A DNA stretch of 47,274 nt. It comes from Mameliella sp. MMSF_3455 (lineage in GTDB: Bacteria; Pseudomonadota; Alphaproteobacteria; Rhodobacterales; Rhodobacteraceae). The notes under the pieces are model-generated. The model was not told the origin of the DNA. It made no database searches and was given only the letters and a program-made list of their open reading frames with translations. Both the position numbers and the translations under genes were made by a program. The DNA lies in assembly GCF_030733205.1 (NCBI RefSeq), contig NZ_JASHJL010000041.1, forward strand, positions 1 through 47,274. The letters run 5' to 3'. Below are positions 25,426 through 34,160 of this stretch, in pieces; the first letter of the stretch is position 1; each line of letters opens with the position of its first letter.

Positions 25426-25442
25426 TTTAGATACATTCTAAA
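25426..25442 (-). promoter_or_regulatory. Irr (ICE)-like box over the peroxiredoxin promoter
   Basis: TTTAGATACATTCTAAA is an inverted repeat of 6-base arms. It differs at one base from the Irr iron-control element as I remember it (TTTAGAAnnnTTCTAAA). It lies 49-65 bases before the peroxiredoxin ATG and overlaps a minus-strand promoter-like pair: TTTACA (25450-25455), 17 bases, ATCTAA (25427-25432). The other divergent gene starts 129 bases away and is the less likely target. Confidence 0.6.
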
Positions 25443-25570
25443 ATCCGGATGTAAAGCCCCGTCTTGCGCCTCTGCGGAGGGGGTGACAGAGTGCCGCAAA
25501 ACTGGCGCCCGACCGCTTCGGACCCCTTCCGGAACGGCGGGCGTCTGTCTGTCTACGCAGGAGTTAAGAC

Positions 25571-27010
25571 ATGATCGAGAAACGTCAGTTCTATATCAAC
25601 GGCGCCTGGGTCGAACCACTGGCGGGCACCGCTCACGACGTGATTGACCCGTCGACCGAAGACCCCTGCGCGGTGATCTCGCTGGGCGGCGAAGCGGACA
25701 CCAATGCCGCCGTCGCGGCCGCAAAGGCCGCCCTGCCCGGCTGGATGGCCACGCCCGTCGAAGAGCGCATTGCGGCGCTTGAAAGGGTCTACGCCGCCTA
25801 CAAGGCGCGGACAGAGGACCTTGGCACGGCGATCAGCATGGAAATGGGGGCCCCCATCGACATGGCCAAGACACAGCAGGCCGGCGCAGGTATCCGCCAC
25901 CTCAAGACCTTCATCCAGGCCGCCAAGGAGTTCCCTTGGGAACGTCCGCTGGGCGACCACGCCCCGAACGACCGCATCATCCATGAGGCGGTGGGCGTCT
26001 GCGCGCTGATCACGCCGTGGAACTGGCCGATGAACCAGATCACGCTCAAGGTGGGTGCGGCGCTGGTGGCGGGCAACACGATGGTTCTGAAACCCTCCGA
26101 GGAAAGCCCGCTGGACGCGATGATCTTTGCCGAGATCATGGATGCCGCCGACCTGCCGCCGGGCGTGTTCAACCTGGTCAACGGTGACGGCGCCGGCGTC
26201 GGTTCGCAACTGTCCAGCCATCCGGACATCGACATGGTCAGCTTTACCGGTTCGGCCCGTGCCGGGCGGTTGATCTCGATCGCCGCGGCAGAGACGCTGA
26301 AACGCGTGCACCTCGAGCTTGGCGGCAAGGGCGCGAACCTCATCTTTGCCGACGCGGACGAAAAGGCGGTCAAGCGCGGCGTGCTGCACATGATGAACAA
26401 CACCGGCCAAAGTTGTAATGCGCCCAGCCGGATGCTGGTCGAGGCGTCGGTCTATGATCGCGTGGTCGAAGAGGCCGCCGCCGTCGCCTCGAAGATCACC
26501 GTGGGTCCGGCGTCCGAGGAAGGGCGTCACATCGGGCCGGTCGTGAACGCCACCCAATGGGAAAAGATCCAGGGCCTGATCGAGAAGGGCATCGAAGAAG
26601 GCGCCCGGCTGGTCGCAGGCGGTCCAGGCCGCCCCGAGGGGTTCAACAAGGGCTATTACGTCCGCCCCACGGTCTTTGCCGACGTGACCAACGACATGAC
26701 CATCGCGCAGGAAGAGATCTTTGGTCCGGTGCTGTCGATCCTGAAATTCGAGGATGAAGCGGAGGCGGTGAAGATCGCCAACGATACGGACTACGGATTG
26801 ACCAATTACGTACAGAGCCAGGACGGCGCGCGGCGGGCGCGAATGGCCCGCGCCCTGCGCTCTGGCATGGTCGAGATGAACGGCGAAAGCCGCGGCGCAG
26901 GCGCCCCCTTTGGCGGCATGAAGATGTCCGGCAATGGCCGCGAGGGCGGCAGCTGGGGCATCCATGACTTCGTCGAGATCAAGGCCGTGTCCGGCTGGGC
27001 GGCTGAGTGA
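25571..27010 (+). CDS. NAD(P)-dependent aldehyde dehydrogenase
   Basis: A 479-residue member of the ALDH superfamily, oxidising an aldehyde to the acid. Catalytic Cys is in NNTGQSCNAPSRM and the general base Glu in LELGGKGAN; the cofactor region has TPWNWPMNQITLK and FTGSARAG. Full length, no signal. Closest in style to the COG1012 proteins annotated for betaine-aldehyde or 3-hydroxypropionaldehyde type substrates; the sequence does not decide. ATG 25571 follows GCAGGAG. Because a betaine-demethylation operon lies downstream on the other strand, a link to amine breakdown is possible but unproved. Confidence 0.88.
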   Translation: MIEKRQFYINGAWVEPLAGTAHDVIDPSTEDPCAVISLGGEADTNAAVAAAKAALPGWMATPVEERIAALERVYAAYKARTEDLGTAISMEMGAPIDMAKTQQAGAGIRHLKTFIQAAKEFPWERPLGDHAPNDRIIHEAVGVCALITPWNWPMNQITLKVGAALVAGNTMVLKPSEESPLDAMIFAEIMDAADLPPGVFNLVNGDGAGVGSQLSSHPDIDMVSFTGSARAGRLISIAAAETLKRVHLELGGKGANLIFADADEKAVKRGVLHMMNNTGQSCNAPSRMLVEASVYDRVVEEAAAVASKITVGPASEEGRHIGPVVNATQWEKIQGLIEKGIEEGARLVAGGPGRPEGFNKGYYVRPTVFADVTNDMTIAQEEIFGPVLSILKFEDEAEAVKIANDTDYGLTNYVQSQDGARRARMARALRSGMVEMNGESRGAGAPFGGMKMSGNGREGGSWGIHDFVEIKAVSGWAAE

Positions 27011-27019
27011 TCTTCGCAG

Positions 27020-27040
27020 GCCGGGGGCTCTGCCCCCGGC
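27020..27040. repeat. GC-rich hairpin between convergent genes, element copy 2
   Basis: Perfect stem GCCGGGGGC / GCCCCCGGC with loop TCT, followed by CGCCTAGGCG and TTCTTT. It sits between the convergent aldehyde dehydrogenase and pseudouridine synthase genes and may stop transcription from the plus strand. The stem core equals that of the element at 4762-4780. Confidence 0.6.
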
Positions 27041-27089
27041 GCTTCACGCCTTCGCCTAGGCGTTCTTTCCGATCAAGAACGCGGCGACG

Positions 27090-27737
27090 TCAGAACGGCG
27101 CCGGTGCCCGGAATTTCATACCCTTGCCGCTTTCGGGATGATTCACGCGCAGTTCTTCTGCGTGCAGCATCATGCGCGGGTAATGATCCGCCGTCTCCGG
27201 TGCATACAGCGTGTCGCCCAGGATTGGATGGCCCAGCGCCAGGGTGTGCACTCGTAGCTGGTGGCTGCGCCCCGTGTGCGGAAAGAGGCGCACGCGGGTC
27301 TCACCCTCACCGATCTTGAGCACCTTCCAGCCGGTCAGCGCGGGTTTGCCCGTTTCGTGACAGACCTTTTGCCGGGGCCGGTTGGGCCAGTCGACGATCA
27401 GCGGCAGATCGATTTCGCCGGTCGCGGGCTCCAATTTGCCGTGCAGGCGGGCCAGATAGGTCTTTTTGGTCTTGCGGGTTTCGAACTGGTTGCCAAGGTG
27501 GCGCTGTGCATGGGGCGTCAGGCCAAAGACCATGACACCCGAGGTGTCCCGGTCCAGCCGATGAACGAGGCGGACGGTCGGAAATGCCTTTTCCAGCCGG
27601 CTCAACAGGCAATCCTGCAAATCCTCGCCCTTGCCGGGAACCGACAGCAATCCTGCGGGCTTGTCGACGACAAGCAGGTCGGCGTCCTCGTAAAGGACGG
27701 GGATTTCGCCTGTGGGGGGGTCATAGTCTGATGCCAT
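27090..27737 (-). CDS. RluA-family RNA pseudouridine synthase
   Basis: A 215-residue enzyme isomerising uridine in RNA. The catalytic Asp62 is in HRLDRDTSG; other marks are VDKPAGLLSVPGKG, GRSHQLRVH and LGHPILGDTLY. It has no S4 domain and the short length fits the RluA branch, whose E. coli member modifies tRNA position 32 and 23S rRNA 746; which RNA is the target here is not known. ATG 27737 follows AAAGGGGGG. It lies 44 bases after the last operon dehydrogenase and may be read through from it. Confidence 0.88.
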   Translation of the reverse strand: MASDYDPPTGEIPVLYEDADLLVVDKPAGLLSVPGKGEDLQDCLLSRLEKAFPTVRLVHRLDRDTSGVMVFGLTPHAQRHLGNQFETRKTKKTYLARLHGKLEPATGEIDLPLIVDWPNRPRQKVCHETGKPALTGWKVLKIGEGETRVRLFPHTGRSHQLRVHTLALGHPILGDTLYAPETADHYPRMMLHAEELRVNHPESGKGMKFRAPAPF

Positions 27738-27781
27738 GCCCCCCTTTGACAAGCGCTGCGCCCGGGCGCAACCCCGACGGT

Positions 27782-30226
27782 CTAGAACTTCACCCGTTCG
27801 GATTTCGGATCGTAGAGCGGTTTGAGCGAGGCCCGCGCAGGCACCCGCGTGCCCGCTACGTCGATTTCATAGGTCGATGACAAAAGCTGATCGGCGGTTT
27901 CCCCCTTGCAGGGGACATAGCCCAACCCAACCGCGCCCCCGAGCGTGTGACCATAGGCACCCGAACTCAGGTGGCCGACGATCTGACCGTCCCTGAGGAC
28001 GGGTTCGTTATGGTAGAGCAGCGGTTCGGGATCGGTCAGCAGGAATTGCACCAGTCGCCTGTCCAGCCCGGCCTCGCGCTTTGCCAGCACAGCATCACGG
28101 CCAATGAATTCGGGCTTGGTTGTCTTGACCGCGAATCCCAGCCCCGCCTCCAGGACGTGATCCTCGCAGGTGATGTCATGACCAAAGTGGCGAAACGCCT
28201 TTTCGGCCCGGCATGTGTCCATGACATGCATTCCGGCGAGGGTCAGGCCAAGGTCCTGCCCCGCCTGCCAGAGCGTGTCAAAGACATGGGTGGCCATGTC
28301 GGCGCTGACATAGACCTCCCAGCCCAGTTCACCGACGTATGAAACCCGGTGAACCCGCGCTTCGCCCATGCCGATCTCTATCCGCTGCGCGGTGCCGAAC
28401 GGGTTCGCCGCGTTCGAGAAATCACCGGGAGAAACGGCCTGCATCAGGTCCCGGGCCCTCGGCCCCATGACGGCCAGCACCCCTTCCGCTGCGGTCACAT
28501 CGGTGATGACGACGTTTCGGTCGCCGACGTGGCGGCGCAGCCAGGTCTCGTCGGCGCGGCGCGTGGCGGCGGGCGTGACCACCAGGTATGCGGTTTCCGA
28601 CAGGCGGGTGACGGTGACATCCGCCTCGATCCCGCCCCTGGTGTTGAGAAACTGGGTGTAGGTGATCTTGCCCACCGGGGTCGACAGATCGGCCCCGCAG
28701 ACAAGGTTCAGCAAGCTCTCGGCGTCGCGCCCCTCGACCCGCAGCTTGCCGAAAGAGGTCATGTCATACATGGCGACGTTTTCGCGGATGGCGCGGTGTT
28801 CCTCGGCAGCGTTGTCGAACCAGTTCTGGCGGCGCCAGGAATAGCGGTAGTCCGCCTCCTGTCCGGGGCGCGCGTACCAGTTGGCGCGCTCCCAGCCCGC
28901 CAGTTCGCCAAAGACGGCGCCACGCTCTGCCAGCCGGTCATGGAAGGGCGAACGGCGGATGCCGCGCGCGGTTTCCTTTTGCCGATAGGGATAGTGGTCG
29001 GCATACAGCAGCCCCAGCGTTTCGGAAACCCGCGATGCAAGGTAGCTGGTGTTGGTCTGGAACCCCTGCGCACGGGCGATGTCCACGTCGCCAAGATCGA
29101 ACGGTTTCTCGCCATCGTTCATCCATTGCGCCAGCGCCATGCCCGCGCCACCCGCTGACTGGATCCCGATGGAGTTGAAGCCCGCCGCGACCCAGACGTT
29201 TTCGCGCCCCGGGCAGAGCCCCATGTAATAGGCGTTGTCGGGGGTAAAGCTTTCCGGCCCGTTGAAGAAGGTATGGATGCCCGCACTGCCAAGGATGGGC
29301 ATGCGGTGAACCGCCTTTTCAAGGATCGGCTCGAAATGGTCGAAATCCTCGGGCAACTGGTCGAATTCGAAGTCCTGAGGTATGCCTTGCAGCGCCCAGG
29401 GTTTGGCGCCCGGCTCGAACGCGCCCAGCATCAGCTTGCCCGCGTCCTCCTTGTAATAGGCGCATTCGTCGGGAACGCGCAGGACGGGGAGTTGGGACAG
29501 GCCCTCGATCGGTTCGGACACGATGTAGAAATGCTCGCAGGCGTGCAGGGGGACGTCCGTGCCCAGCATGGTACCGACCTCGCGCCCCCACATACCGGCG
29601 CAGTTGACGACGTGTTCCGCCGCGATGCTGCCCGAGGTGCCATCCCCTGCCTGCCAGTGAACCTGCGTGATACGGCCGCCTTCGGCGGTGACGCCGGTGG
29701 CCTTGGTTCTCTCGGCGACCGTGGCGCCGCACTGGCGGGCGCCCTTGGCAAGCGCAAGCGCGATATTGGCAGGATCGCCCTGGCCGTCCTTGGGCAGGTA
29801 GACCCCGCCCAACACTCCATCCGTGTTGAGATGAGGATACTTGCCGGCGATCTCCTGCGTGTCGATCTCTTCGATCTCGACCCCGAAGGCACGGGCCATC
29901 GCGGCGGAGCGGCGCAGTTCCTCATGCCGTTCGGCGGTCAGGGCAGCCGTGATCGATCCCACGCGCCGGAACCCGGTGGCAATTCCCGTTTCCTCTTCAA
30001 GCCGGCCATAGAGTTCCTGACTGTATTTCGCGAGCCGGGTCATGTTGGCGCTGGCACGCAGCTGGGCAATGAGCCCAGCAGCGTGCCATGTGGTGCCCGA
30101 CGTCAGCTGCTTGCGTTCCAGAAGGACCACATCGGTCCAGCCAAGTTTCGCCAGGTGATAGGCGACAGAACAGCCGATGACACCGCCGCCAATGATGACG
30201 ACGCGGGCCTTGGTGGGAAGGGGCAT
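27782..30226 (-). CDS. Dimethylglycine/sarcosine dehydrogenase-like flavoprotein (DAO-GcvT fusion), copy B
   Basis: An 814-residue two-domain enzyme. The N-terminal half is a DAO-type FAD oxidase (ARVVIIGGGVIGCSVAYHL dinucleotide fold; TTWHAAG with the His that carries covalent FAD in mammalian dimethylglycine dehydrogenase). The C-terminal half is an aminomethyltransferase (GcvT)-type tetrahydrofolate-binding domain (SYVGELGWEVY, CRAEKAFRHFGHDIT). Such enzymes demethylate N-methylated glycines, passing the carbon to tetrahydrofolate or releasing formaldehyde. It ends the operon; 89 bases separate it from the methyltransferase gene, filled by a repeat element. Which of the two paralogues prefers dimethylglycine and which sarcosine is not clear. 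Confidence 0.88.
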   Translation of the reverse strand: MPLPTKARVVIIGGGVIGCSVAYHLAKLGWTDVVLLERKQLTSGTTWHAAGLIAQLRASANMTRLAKYSQELYGRLEEETGIATGFRRVGSITAALTAERHEELRRSAAMARAFGVEIEEIDTQEIAGKYPHLNTDGVLGGVYLPKDGQGDPANIALALAKGARQCGATVAERTKATGVTAEGGRITQVHWQAGDGTSGSIAAEHVVNCAGMWGREVGTMLGTDVPLHACEHFYIVSEPIEGLSQLPVLRVPDECAYYKEDAGKLMLGAFEPGAKPWALQGIPQDFEFDQLPEDFDHFEPILEKAVHRMPILGSAGIHTFFNGPESFTPDNAYYMGLCPGRENVWVAAGFNSIGIQSAGGAGMALAQWMNDGEKPFDLGDVDIARAQGFQTNTSYLASRVSETLGLLYADHYPYRQKETARGIRRSPFHDRLAERGAVFGELAGWERANWYARPGQEADYRYSWRRQNWFDNAAEEHRAIRENVAMYDMTSFGKLRVEGRDAESLLNLVCGADLSTPVGKITYTQFLNTRGGIEADVTVTRLSETAYLVVTPAATRRADETWLRRHVGDRNVVITDVTAAEGVLAVMGPRARDLMQAVSPGDFSNAANPFGTAQRIEIGMGEARVHRVSYVGELGWEVYVSADMATHVFDTLWQAGQDLGLTLAGMHVMDTCRAEKAFRHFGHDITCEDHVLEAGLGFAVKTTKPEFIGRDAVLAKREAGLDRRLVQFLLTDPEPLLYHNEPVLRDGQIVGHLSSGAYGHTLGGAVGLGYVPCKGETADQLLSSTYEIDVAGTRVPARASLKPLYDPKSERVKF

Positions 30227-30245
30227 GTCAGAACCTCATGGGGTT

Positions 30246-30314
30246 TCGGACGCTCGCGCGTCCGACCGGCGCGCCCTTCGGGCGCGGTTTGGAGTATTTT
30301 TGGAGAGAAGAAAC
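30246..30314 (+). repeat. Double hairpin plus GGAGTATTTTTGG tail, element copy 3
   Basis: Two stems, TCGGACGC / GCGTCCGA (30246-30265) and CGCGCCC / GGGCGCG (30270-30286), precede GTTTGGAGTATTTTTGGAG and AGAAGAAAC. It lies inside the operon, pointing against its direction. The tail matches that at 34095-34125 (reverse strand) and, less closely, at 4731-4760. Confidence 0.6.
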
Positions 30315-30315
30315 A

Positions 30316-31236
30316 TCAGACGATCTCATGCCCTGCAGCGCGCAGGCGGCGGGCAATCTCCGCGATATGGGCGGGGCGCGTTTCGCAACAGCCGCCCACG
30401 ATGGTGGCGCCGCGTTCGACCCAGGCCATGACATGATCCGCGTAGGCCTCTGGACCCATGTCGCGGCGCGCAGAGAGGGCGGCGGCGGTACTTCCCCCGG
30501 CAACGTATTCCTTGGTCAGGGTGGTGAAGGCATTGGCATAGGCCCCAAAGGGCACCCCTGCGACGGACATCGCGTCGAGTGCCGCCGGCATTGCCTCTGG
30601 CGCAGAGCAATTGGCGAGCACCGCGTCGGCCTCGCCCGCGATCGACGCCGCCTCGGCCAAGGGCTCGCCCGAGCGCAGACTTGTGCCGTCCTCGTCGTCG
30701 ACGGTGAAGGCCAGCCAGACCGGTCGATCGGTCTGCCGGCCCGCGGCAAGGCAGGCGCGGGCGGCGGAGAGCGAAGGGATGGTTTCGAACAGCAGCAGGT
30801 CGACGGAAGGCGCGAGGATCTTGGCCACCTCGGCATAAAGCGGGATGGCATCTGCCTGGTCCGGGTGCAGGTCGGCACGGTAGCTGGCGCCCAGCGGCCC
30901 GATGGAACCCGCAATGCGGCCGCGATCGCGGACCGCGCCGGCCTCGTCCAGGGCGGCACGATGCAGATCCGCGAACTTTGCTTCGAGGTCGAGCAGTTCG
31001 GTGCCGTCGGCGGCATAGTGGTTGGACGCCCCGCCCCGCAGCCTGTCGCGGTGGATGGCATAGGTGTTCGTCGTGGCCACGGTGGCGCCGGCGTCGGCAT
31101 AGTCGCAGTGCACCTCCGCGACCAGCCCGGGACGATCCAGCATGACCTGCGTGGCCCAGAGCGGGCTGACCGGAGCGCCGTGGCGACGGAGCAGTTCCTG
31201 CCCCATGCCACCATCCAGCAATGTTACGCGGCTCAT
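30316..31236 (-). CDS. Homocysteine S-methyltransferase, probably betaine-dependent
   Basis: A 306-residue zinc methyltransferase of the BHMT/MmuM family, moving a methyl group from a betaine or S-methyl donor to homocysteine to give methionine. The zinc ligands are Cys in LANCSAPEA and Cys-Cys in VGGCCETRP; LLDGGMGQELLRR opens the protein. ATG 31236 overlaps the stop of the preceding dehydrogenase gene (ATGA), so the two are coupled. The flanking demethylases favour glycine betaine as donor (its product, dimethylglycine, is their substrate), but S-methylmethionine or DMSP cannot be excluded. Confidence 0.85.
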   Translation of the reverse strand: MSRVTLLDGGMGQELLRRHGAPVSPLWATQVMLDRPGLVAEVHCDYADAGATVATTNTYAIHRDRLRGGASNHYAADGTELLDLEAKFADLHRAALDEAGAVRDRGRIAGSIGPLGASYRADLHPDQADAIPLYAEVAKILAPSVDLLLFETIPSLSAARACLAAGRQTDRPVWLAFTVDDEDGTSLRSGEPLAEAASIAGEADAVLANCSAPEAMPAALDAMSVAGVPFGAYANAFTTLTKEYVAGGSTAAALSARRDMGPEAYADHVMAWVERGATIVGGCCETRPAHIAEIARRLRAAGHEIV

Positions 31237-33674
31237 GCCTTTATCCTCTGGTTTTGTGGATCCCAGAGCGGCCCGTCCGGCTGGACCGTGGCACGGCACC
31301 TCTGTCCGAAGATGTCCACGGTCAGTTGCGTGCCCGGCACAGCCAGGTCGGCCCGTACCATGCCCAGTGCAATGGAGGCGCCGACACGGTATCCCCAACC
31401 GCCGGAGGTGGTCTCTCCGACGATTTCACCGTCATGCCAAAGGGTCGACATGTAAGGGGCATCCGCCTCACCCGCATCGACCTTCAGCGTGACAAAGCGT
31501 TTCTTCGGCCCAGCGGCCGCCTCGGCGGCCAGCGCGTCCTTGCCGGGGAAGTCCTGCGGCTTGTCGAACCTGACAAATCGGTCCAGCCCGGCCTCGACAA
31601 GGGAGTAGTCGGTGGAAAGATCGCCCTTCCAGGCACGATACCCCTTCTCCAGCCGCAAACTGTTGAGGGCGAACATGCCGAATGGCCTTGCCCCGGCCGC
31701 CAGCACGGCCTCGTACAGAGGCGGGATCTCTGCCGTTGCCGCATGGATCTCCCACCCAAGCTCACCGGCAAAGGACACGCGCGCCAGCCCGCAGGTGACA
31801 CCGGCGACGACCGCCTCCTGCACCGACAGCCAGGGCAGCGCGAGGTCCGCGTCAGTGCCCAAAGCCTCGAACAGGGCGCGCGCCTTTGGCCCTGTGACGA
31901 TCAGGGTCGAGACGTCGCGCGTGCGGTCGGTCACGGTGACCTCCGCCGGTTTGTCCGCCAGCAAGAGATCACGGTCGTGCCACTGCGCGGCGGCGGCGGT
32001 GATCAGCATGAAGTGATCGGCGCCATGTGCCATGACGCTCATCTCCGTCAGGATACGGCCCCGCGCATCGGGGAAATAGGCCAGGTTCATCCGCCCCGGC
32101 GACGGCAGCGTTCCGGCAATCCGCGACAGCAACCACTCTGCCGCGCCCGGCCCCTGCACGTCGAACCGCGAAAAGCCGGGCAGGTCCAGTACACCCACGC
32201 CATCGCGCACCGCCTCGCATTCTTCGCGCACGCGCGGCTCCCAGGGGCCGGCACGATCCCAGGTCTGGGTCCCGGCCTCGGAGGTATCGTCGTCCGGCCG
32301 GGCAAACCAGTTGGCCCGTTCCCAGCCGTTGTAGACCCCCATGACCCCCCCCAGCGCCTTGACCCGTTCATGCACCGGCGAGATCTTGCGATCCCGCGCG
32401 GCAGGCCAGGAGTGGTGCGGGAAGTGCATGGCATATTCGTGTCCGTAGACCTCCATCGCCTTGTCCACGCAATACTGCGGGTCCGTATAGTCGGTAAACC
32501 GGCGCGGGTCCGTGGCCCACATGTCCCATTCGGTCTGACCTTCGGTGACCCATTCGGCCAGCACCTTGCCGGCACCGCCCGCCTGCGTGATGCCAAAGGT
32601 AAAGACGCAGGCTTCGAAGGCATCGGGCACGCCGGGCATCGGACCCAGCAAGGGCAATCCGTCGGGCGAATAGGGGATGGGGCCGTTGATATTGCGCCCC
32701 ACGCCCCCCTCACCCAACAAGGGCATGCGGGCCATTGCATCTTCAATGTACCATTCCAACCGTTCCAGGTCGTCGGGATACAGCTGGAAGGAGAAGTCCT
32801 GGGGCATGGGATCGTCGGGCGTGATCCAGTGCGCCTTGCAGTTCCGCTCGTAGGGGCCAAGGTTCAGGCCGAATTTCTCCTGCCGCAGGTAGTAGCTGCT
32901 GTCGACATCGCGCAGCAGGGGCAGCTTGCCGTTTTCCTGCGACCATTCCTTGATTGCCGGGATCTCCTCGGTCAGGAAATACTGGTGGCTCATGACGGCC
33001 ATCGGAACAGTCCGGCCACCGAAGGGCTTGAACCACTCACCGACGCGCTGCGCGTAGTAGCCGGCGGCATTCACCACTTTCTCGCAGCGGATGTCGCCCT
33101 TGTCGGTGTGAACGATCCACTCGCCGTTTTCGCGGCTGACACCGGTCGCCGGGCAGAACCGCTCGATCCGCGCGCCGGCCATCCGCGCGCCCTTGGCAAG
33201 GGCCTGGGTCAGCTGCGCCGGGTCGATGTCGCCGTCATCGGGATCGAATAGCCCGCCGGCAAGGTCATGTGTCTCGAGGAACGGGTAACGCGCCTTCAGA
33301 TCCGAAACCGCGAGCATTTCAAGGTTCATGCCCTGGTACTGCCCCATCGAGCGCGCCCGCTCGAACTCCATCATGCGTTCACGCGAATGGCCAAGGCGGA
33401 TTGACCCGGTGACGTGGTAGTTCATCGGATAATCGACCTCTTCCGCGAGACGACGGTAAAGGTCCAGCGAATAGCGCTGCATGTTCATCACCGCCCACGA
33501 CGTGCTGAACGAAGGGCAATTGCCCGCCGCGTGCCAGGTCGATCCGGCTGTCAGCTCGTTCTTTTCCAGCAGGACGCAGTCCCACCCGGCCCTGGCAATG
33601 TGATAGGCGCAAGAGGCGCCGACGGCCCCGCCGCCGATGATGACCACGCGGGCCTGTGACGGAAAATCGGACAT
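31233..33674 (-). CDS. Dimethylglycine/sarcosine dehydrogenase-like flavoprotein (DAO-GcvT fusion), copy A
   Basis: An 813-residue paralogue of the enzyme at 27782-30226, with the same two halves: DAO-type FAD domain (ARVVIIGGGAVGASCAYHI; STWHAAG) and GcvT-type folate domain (SFAGELGWEIH, LRLEKGYRAWKGDL). The sequences are clearly diverged from each other, suggesting different substrates (dimethylglycine against sarcosine) rather than recent duplication. I take ATG 33674, preceded by GAGGGGACC; an in-frame ATG at 33689 overlaps the stop of the GFA gene and is an alternative giving five more residues. First large gene of the operon. Confidence 0.88.
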   Translation of the reverse strand: MSDFPSQARVVIIGGGAVGASCAYHIARAGWDCVLLEKNELTAGSTWHAAGNCPSFSTSWAVMNMQRYSLDLYRRLAEEVDYPMNYHVTGSIRLGHSRERMMEFERARSMGQYQGMNLEMLAVSDLKARYPFLETHDLAGGLFDPDDGDIDPAQLTQALAKGARMAGARIERFCPATGVSRENGEWIVHTDKGDIRCEKVVNAAGYYAQRVGEWFKPFGGRTVPMAVMSHQYFLTEEIPAIKEWSQENGKLPLLRDVDSSYYLRQEKFGLNLGPYERNCKAHWITPDDPMPQDFSFQLYPDDLERLEWYIEDAMARMPLLGEGGVGRNINGPIPYSPDGLPLLGPMPGVPDAFEACVFTFGITQAGGAGKVLAEWVTEGQTEWDMWATDPRRFTDYTDPQYCVDKAMEVYGHEYAMHFPHHSWPAARDRKISPVHERVKALGGVMGVYNGWERANWFARPDDDTSEAGTQTWDRAGPWEPRVREECEAVRDGVGVLDLPGFSRFDVQGPGAAEWLLSRIAGTLPSPGRMNLAYFPDARGRILTEMSVMAHGADHFMLITAAAAQWHDRDLLLADKPAEVTVTDRTRDVSTLIVTGPKARALFEALGTDADLALPWLSVQEAVVAGVTCGLARVSFAGELGWEIHAATAEIPPLYEAVLAAGARPFGMFALNSLRLEKGYRAWKGDLSTDYSLVEAGLDRFVRFDKPQDFPGKDALAAEAAAGPKKRFVTLKVDAGEADAPYMSTLWHDGEIVGETTSGGWGYRVGASIALGMVRADLAVPGTQLTVDIFGQRCRATVQPDGPLWDPQNQRIKA

Positions 33675-33685
33675 GGTCCCCTCGT

Positions 33686-34054
33686 TCATTTCTGCGGAAC
33701 GCCGTCCGCGATCTCGTAGTAGTCGCCTTTGTCGGCGGTGAAGATGTGTTTTTCCAGGCGCAGCCCGGTCGGCCGATCCAGGGCACCGAGGGCAAAGCTC
33801 ATCGTGTCCTCGTCATGGGCATGCCAGAACAGGAAGCTGCCGCAGGTTGGGCAGAACCCGCGCTGTGCACCTGCCGAACTGTCGTACCAGCGCACGTTTC
33901 CCGAGATCCGCAGCGCCGCACGCGGGACATAGGCGGAGGCCCAGAGATGCCCCGACTGGCGCCGGCACTGGCCGCAGTGGCAGACGCTGACGCCCTTCGG
34001 CACGGCGTCGGTTTCAAAGGTGATGGCGCCACAGAGGCATTGCCCCCTTGTCAT
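33686..34054 (-). CDS. GFA-family (glutathione-dependent formaldehyde-activating type) protein
   Basis: A 122-residue zinc protein of the Gfa/CENP-V fold. Its cysteine pattern is complete: QCLCGAITF, CHCGQCRRQSG and CPTCGSFLF. Family members were named for joining formaldehyde to glutathione, though that activity is disputed. Placement in front of two demethylases, which may release formaldehyde, makes a detoxifying role attractive. ATG 34054 has GGAG nine bases upstream. Its stop overlaps the alternative start of the next gene. Confidence 0.85.
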   Translation of the reverse strand: MTRGQCLCGAITFETDAVPKGVSVCHCGQCRRQSGHLWASAYVPRAALRISGNVRWYDSSAGAQRGFCPTCGSFLFWHAHDEDTMSFALGALDRPTGLRLEKHIFTADKGDYYEIADGVPQK

Positions 34055-34094
34055 GATCTCGACTCCGATCCCGGAGAAGAGGCGCGCTGTGCCG

Positions 34095-34125
34095 CTTCTC
34101 CTTTGCAAAAATACTCCCGCCGGAG
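34095..34125 (-). repeat. Short hairpin plus GGAGTATTTTTGC tail, element copy 4
   Basis: On the minus strand CTCC-GGCG-GGAG is followed by TATTTTTGCAAAGGAGAAG. It lies in the 106-base gap between the XRE regulator and the GFA gene and could attenuate transcription into the operon. The tail is near identical to the one at 30286-30314. Confidence 0.55.
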
Positions 34126-34160
34126 GCATCCGACCGCGCCACCGGCGCCCAGCCCCGGCA

